A stretch of DNA of 64,000 bases. Source: CATQGW01 sp965242565. Its GTDB lineage: Bacteria > Chloroflexota > Dehalococcoidia > Bin125. Numbering within the stretch: position 1 is the first letter of the stretch; each line of letters begins with the position of its first letter. Below, in pieces: positions 61,398-64,000 of this stretch. The stretch lies in assembly GCA_965242565.1 (NCBI GenBank), contig OZ251457.1, forward strand, positions 3,162,001 through 3,226,000, given 5' to 3'. The translations under genes were made by a program, and so were the position numbers. The notes under the pieces are model-generated. The model was given only the letters and a program-made list of their open reading frames with translations. It searched no databases and was not told where the DNA came from.

Positions 61398-61760
61398 GGT
61401 TCCTCCCCGGTGTGGATGGCGTGCGCGTTGTTGCGCAGGCTACACGTTTCGCCGCGGGCTAGTGCAGCTACTCCGTCGTTCCTGCGCTTGCCACGGTGCC
61501 CCCTGTCTCCCCGTCGTTCTCGCCCCTGAACTTGGCGAATCCATATGACGGCTGTCGGTGGACAGCGTATCTGGATGGTCTGCGAACGGGTGTTGGCGAG
61601 TAAGCCTGGACCCCGGCGCTGCGAACAGGGTTGGGTTTGGGCCCCAGATCAAGTCTGGGGCGACGGATCGTGGGGGCGTGCGTTGGGGTGTTTGTGAGAG
61701 GTTGGGGTGAGATGAGGCTGATTCCCGCTCGGGGGCGGGAATGACGGGAAGGGGGGCGGG
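61398..61760. repeat. Repeat-bearing gap
   Basis: 61574-61665 is a copy of the composite element ending in a CCCCAGA/TCTGGGG hairpin (61642-61660). An ATTCCCGC/GCGGGAAT hairpin at 61721-61742 leads by its GAATGACG tail to the rseP-like stop codon. No gene is seen. Confidence 0.8.
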
Positions 61761-63467
61761 CTAGCGCAGCAGCGACTCGCCCTCGATCGCGCGGGCGATG
61801 TCGAAGTAGGAGATCACCACGATGAAGAGCAGCAGCATCGCAAAGCCTGCCATGTGGACCAGGCCCTCCTTCTCGGGCGAGATTCGCTTGCCGCGCCGCG
61901 CGATCTCGATCAGGATGAAGAAGATGCGTCCGCCGTCGAGCATCGGCAGCGGCAAGATGTTGATGATCGCGAGGTTCAGACTGAGCAGCGCCGCCAGCTC
62001 GATCAGCCGCACCCAGCCGACCTGCTCGACTACCTCGCCCGTTACCCGCGCGATGCCGACCGGCCCGGACAGATCGATCGGCTCGCCGCCCGCGATCCAG
62101 GAGCGGATCCGGTTTCGCACCAGCACGAATGTCGCGCCGACCTGCTCGAAGCCGCGCGGGATCGCCTCCCAGAAGCTGTAGCCCTGCGAGATGATCCGCG
62201 TCGTGCCGTTGGCGACGCTGATGCCGGTCGCGCCCTGCGGGACCTCGATCGGCGTGCCGGCCGGCGGATAGCGCGGGTTGAGTCCCAGCGCGGCATAGAG
62301 CGCGTCGATTCGCACGCTCTGGTCGGCGGCGATGCTGAGCATCGTGTCCTCGGGCTGCGTCACATAGACCTGCCCGCCGGGCAGTTCGAGGCGCGTACCG
62401 GCCGCGATCTCCTCCGTCTCTGCGCCCCAGGCGCTGATCACGTGCAGCGCAGGCACGCCCAGCCGCTCCGCGATCTGATCGATCGACTCGCCCTCCTGCA
62501 CCACATGCGTCAGCGGCTGCGGCGCGAGGCGGGCGTGGACGTCGACCTCAAAGCGCTCGGTGCTGGTTGCGCCGCTGATCGCGTCGGTCGCCGTCTCGCG
62601 TTCGACCGTGAACCGCATTGTTTCGCCGAGGTTCAGCTGCACGGCGCGGGTTAGGTCGAGGGTGTTGATGATCTGGTCGTCGTTGGCGGCGATGATTCGG
62701 TCGCCCGGCTCGATCCCAGCGCGCTGCGCGGGCGCGCCCTGGATAACCGAGGTCACGATGGCGGGGCCGGCCGCGACATTGTCCGGGATCATCGCGGCGA
62801 TGGCAAAGAGGAAGATCGGCAGGATCGCGTTGACGGCGGCGCCGGCGGCGAGGATGCCGATTCGCGTGAGCCGCGACTGCGAGCCCAGCGAGCGCGGATC
62901 GATGCCAATGGTGATCCCGAAGACGGTGACCTGCGAGGGCTCGCGGCCGCCGGGGTTGCGATAGGCGTCGGGATCAAGCAGCGGCTCTGATGTGTCCGGC
63001 GCGTCGGCGTCTTGTTCTTCGGCGGCCTTCAGCGAGTAGCTCCAGCGACCCTCGTTGCCGTCGGCCTCCGTGCGGGTGACGATCATCTCGACATCGCGGT
63101 TGTTGATGCCCTCGACCAGCCGATCGGCGAACTGCTGCGGGCTGTGGACGCGCTTGCCGTTGATGTGGGTGATGCGGTCGCCGGGTTCCAGGCCCTCGAG
63201 TTTCGGGTTGGCGCGGTTGAGCCGCTCAATCAGCAATCCGCTGGATTCCTCGCCGGTGAGCCGCACGAAGCCGCCGATCGGCAGCCAGTTGATCGAGTAG
63301 AGCGTCTCGCCGAAGCGCTTGCCGCGAATTCGCGGCGGCAGCCCGATCCCGAACTCCTCCACCCGCACGCCGGCCAGCTTCGCGGTGAAGTAGTGCCCCA
63401 ACTCGTGCAGGATCACCAGCGCCAGCAGAATCCCCACGAACGGCAGGATGGTGGTGAGCACGAACAT
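61761..63467 (-). CDS. rseP: RseP-type site-2 zinc metalloprotease with LysM insertions
   Basis: 568 aa intramembrane protease: HELGH (21-25) in the first helix, LPIGGFVRL, LDGGR near 512-518 as third zinc-ligand region, and C-terminal helices. Two PDZ domains (about 88-140 and 235-290). Unusually, two LysM-like modules follow (about 320-364, THVVQEGESIDQIAERLGVP; about 366-411, VTQPEDTMLSIAADQS), so the extracytoplasmic part may touch peptidoglycan. Usual family length is about 350-450. It lies next to dxr, as in many bacteria. Confidence 0.88.
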   Translation of the reverse strand: MFVLTTILPFVGILLALVILHELGHYFTAKLAGVRVEEFGIGLPPRIRGKRFGETLYSINWLPIGGFVRLTGEESSGLLIERLNRANPKLEGLEPGDRITHINGKRVHSPQQFADRLVEGINNRDVEMIVTRTEADGNEGRWSYSLKAAEEQDADAPDTSEPLLDPDAYRNPGGREPSQVTVFGITIGIDPRSLGSQSRLTRIGILAAGAAVNAILPIFLFAIAAMIPDNVAAGPAIVTSVIQGAPAQRAGIEPGDRIIAANDDQIINTLDLTRAVQLNLGETMRFTVERETATDAISGATSTERFEVDVHARLAPQPLTHVVQEGESIDQIAERLGVPALHVISAWGAETEEIAAGTRLELPGGQVYVTQPEDTMLSIAADQSVRIDALYAALGLNPRYPPAGTPIEVPQGATGISVANGTTRIISQGYSFWEAIPRGFEQVGATFVLVRNRIRSWIAGGEPIDLSGPVGIARVTGEVVEQVGWVRLIELAALLSLNLAIINILPLPMLDGGRIFFILIEIARRGKRISPEKEGLVHMAGFAMLLLFIVVISYFDIARAIEGESLLR

Positions 63468-63476
63468 GATCTGAGA

Positions 63477-64000
63477 TTAGTCCTCCGCGCCGATCCGCTT
63501 GCGAGTCGCGCGGCGCGCCCAGGCGTCGGCCTCATCGATCTGCGCCAGCGACGGTTCGGCGCAGCCCTCGTGCGCGTCCAGCGCCGCTTCCACCAGCGCC
63601 GGAATTTGGTCGAAGCGGATTGCGCGGTTGAGGAACGCCTCCACCGCGACCTCGTCGGCCGCCGCCATCACCGCGGGGAAGGTGCCGCCGGCCAGCCCGG
63701 CCCGCATCGCCAGCCGCAGGCAGGGATAGCGATCCAGGTCGGGCGCGGCAAAGTTGAGGCTACCCACGGCGGCCAGATCGAGCGGCGCGGTCGTCGGACG
63801 CAATCGCAGCGGCCAGGACAACGCCAGCTGGATCGGCAGCCGCATGTCGGGATAACCGAGCTGCGCCTTGACGGAGCCGTCGCCGAACTCCACCAACGAA
63901 TGCACGATCGACTCCGCGTGCTGGATTACCTCGACGCGCTCGTAGGGCACGTCGAACAGCCAGCGCGCCTCGATCGTTTCCATCCCCTTGTTCATCAGCG
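63477..64000 (-). CDS. dxr: 1-deoxy-D-xylulose-5-phosphate reductoisomerase, C-terminal part
   Basis: Partial: the gene runs off the right edge. The visible 174 codons begin in the TLMNKGxE block and include QLGYPDMRLPIQLALSWP and GGTFPAVMAAADEVAVEAFL, both typical of Dxr/IspC, the second enzyme of the MEP isoprenoid pathway. Ends 9 nt before the rseP-like gene on the same strand, so they are one operon. Confidence 0.93.
   Translation of the reverse strand, partial: LMNKGMETIEARWLFDVPYERVEVIQHAESIVHSLVEFGDGSVKAQLGYPDMRLPIQLALSWPLRLRPTTAPLDLAAVGSLNFAAPDLDRYPCLRLAMRAGLAGGTFPAVMAAADEVAVEAFLNRAIRFDQIPALVEAALDAHEGCAEPSLAQIDEADAWARRATRKRIGAED

Overview
The window is a very GC-rich bacterial chromosome segment with densely packed genes, ATGA/GTGA stop-start overlaps and many GTG/TTG starts. 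Its catabolic content (three-subunit molybdenum hydroxylase, LLM-type flavin oxidoreductase, tandem CaiB-type CoA-transferases, acyl-CoA dehydrogenase, enoyl-CoA hydratase, tandem P450s, SDRs, an ACMSD-like amidohydrolase) together with HARE-HTH, Swt1-type HEPN and PaREP1-like proteins best fits a marine or host-associated Chloroflexota (SAR202/Dehalococcoidia-like). An acidimicrobial actinobacterium is the main alternative. No rRNA, tRNA, CRISPR array or transposase was recognised.

Layout: 0.1-5 kb metH and nhaA. 5.1-7.3 kb is a CfrBI-type restriction-modification pair whose HEAT-methyltransferase gene is split in two frames at a 15-G run. 7.6-11.7 kb is a molybdenum hydroxylase operon plus a MoaD/ThiS-like gene. 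11.8-15 kb is a reverse-strand kinase / NUDIX / methyltransferase-endonuclease cluster. 15-17 kb holds a queuosine-precursor-type transporter and a flavin oxidoreductase. 17-20.2 kb is a broken secreted PKD-like repeat gene. 20.4-22 kb encodes a HEPN / coiled-coil / RCC1-repeat protein. 22-28 kb holds an inositol-phosphatase-type enzyme, a FIST protein, a MazEF-type toxin-antitoxin locus with an extra antitoxin, a GNAT and two duplicated SDRs. 28.8-33.3 kb is a copper-related CopC/CopD operon ending in a CopC-CopD-cytochrome c fusion. 33.4-45 kb contains four PaREP1-like paralogues, a diiron-oxygenase pair of which one has lost its metal ligands, a Kef-type antiporter, a circularly permuted CcdA, and an AT-richer HARE-HTH/HEPN cassette. 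45-56.7 kb is acyl-CoA and P450 catabolism. 56.7-59.3 kb is an array of NYN-domain RNase genes behind repeated structured leaders. The window ends with an amidohydrolase, an RseP-type protease carrying LysM domains, and dxr.

The most unusual things are: (1) the G15 tract that could switch a whole restriction-modification system; (2) a recurring structured 5' leader whose first base falls exactly 7 nt after a -10 box in front of each NYN RNase locus, next to decayed duplicates; (3) the HEPN-RCC1 protein with recently amplified repeats; (4) the permuted CcdA; (5) the HARE-HTH/HEPN cassette with a palindromic operator.

Gene-poor gaps are largely filled by a dispersed family of palindromic repeats: CCCCAGA-tcaag-TCTGGGG, ATTCCCGC-n6-GCGGGAAT, and a longer CGTCAT-ACCCGCGC module. 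These often abut the 3' ends of genes.
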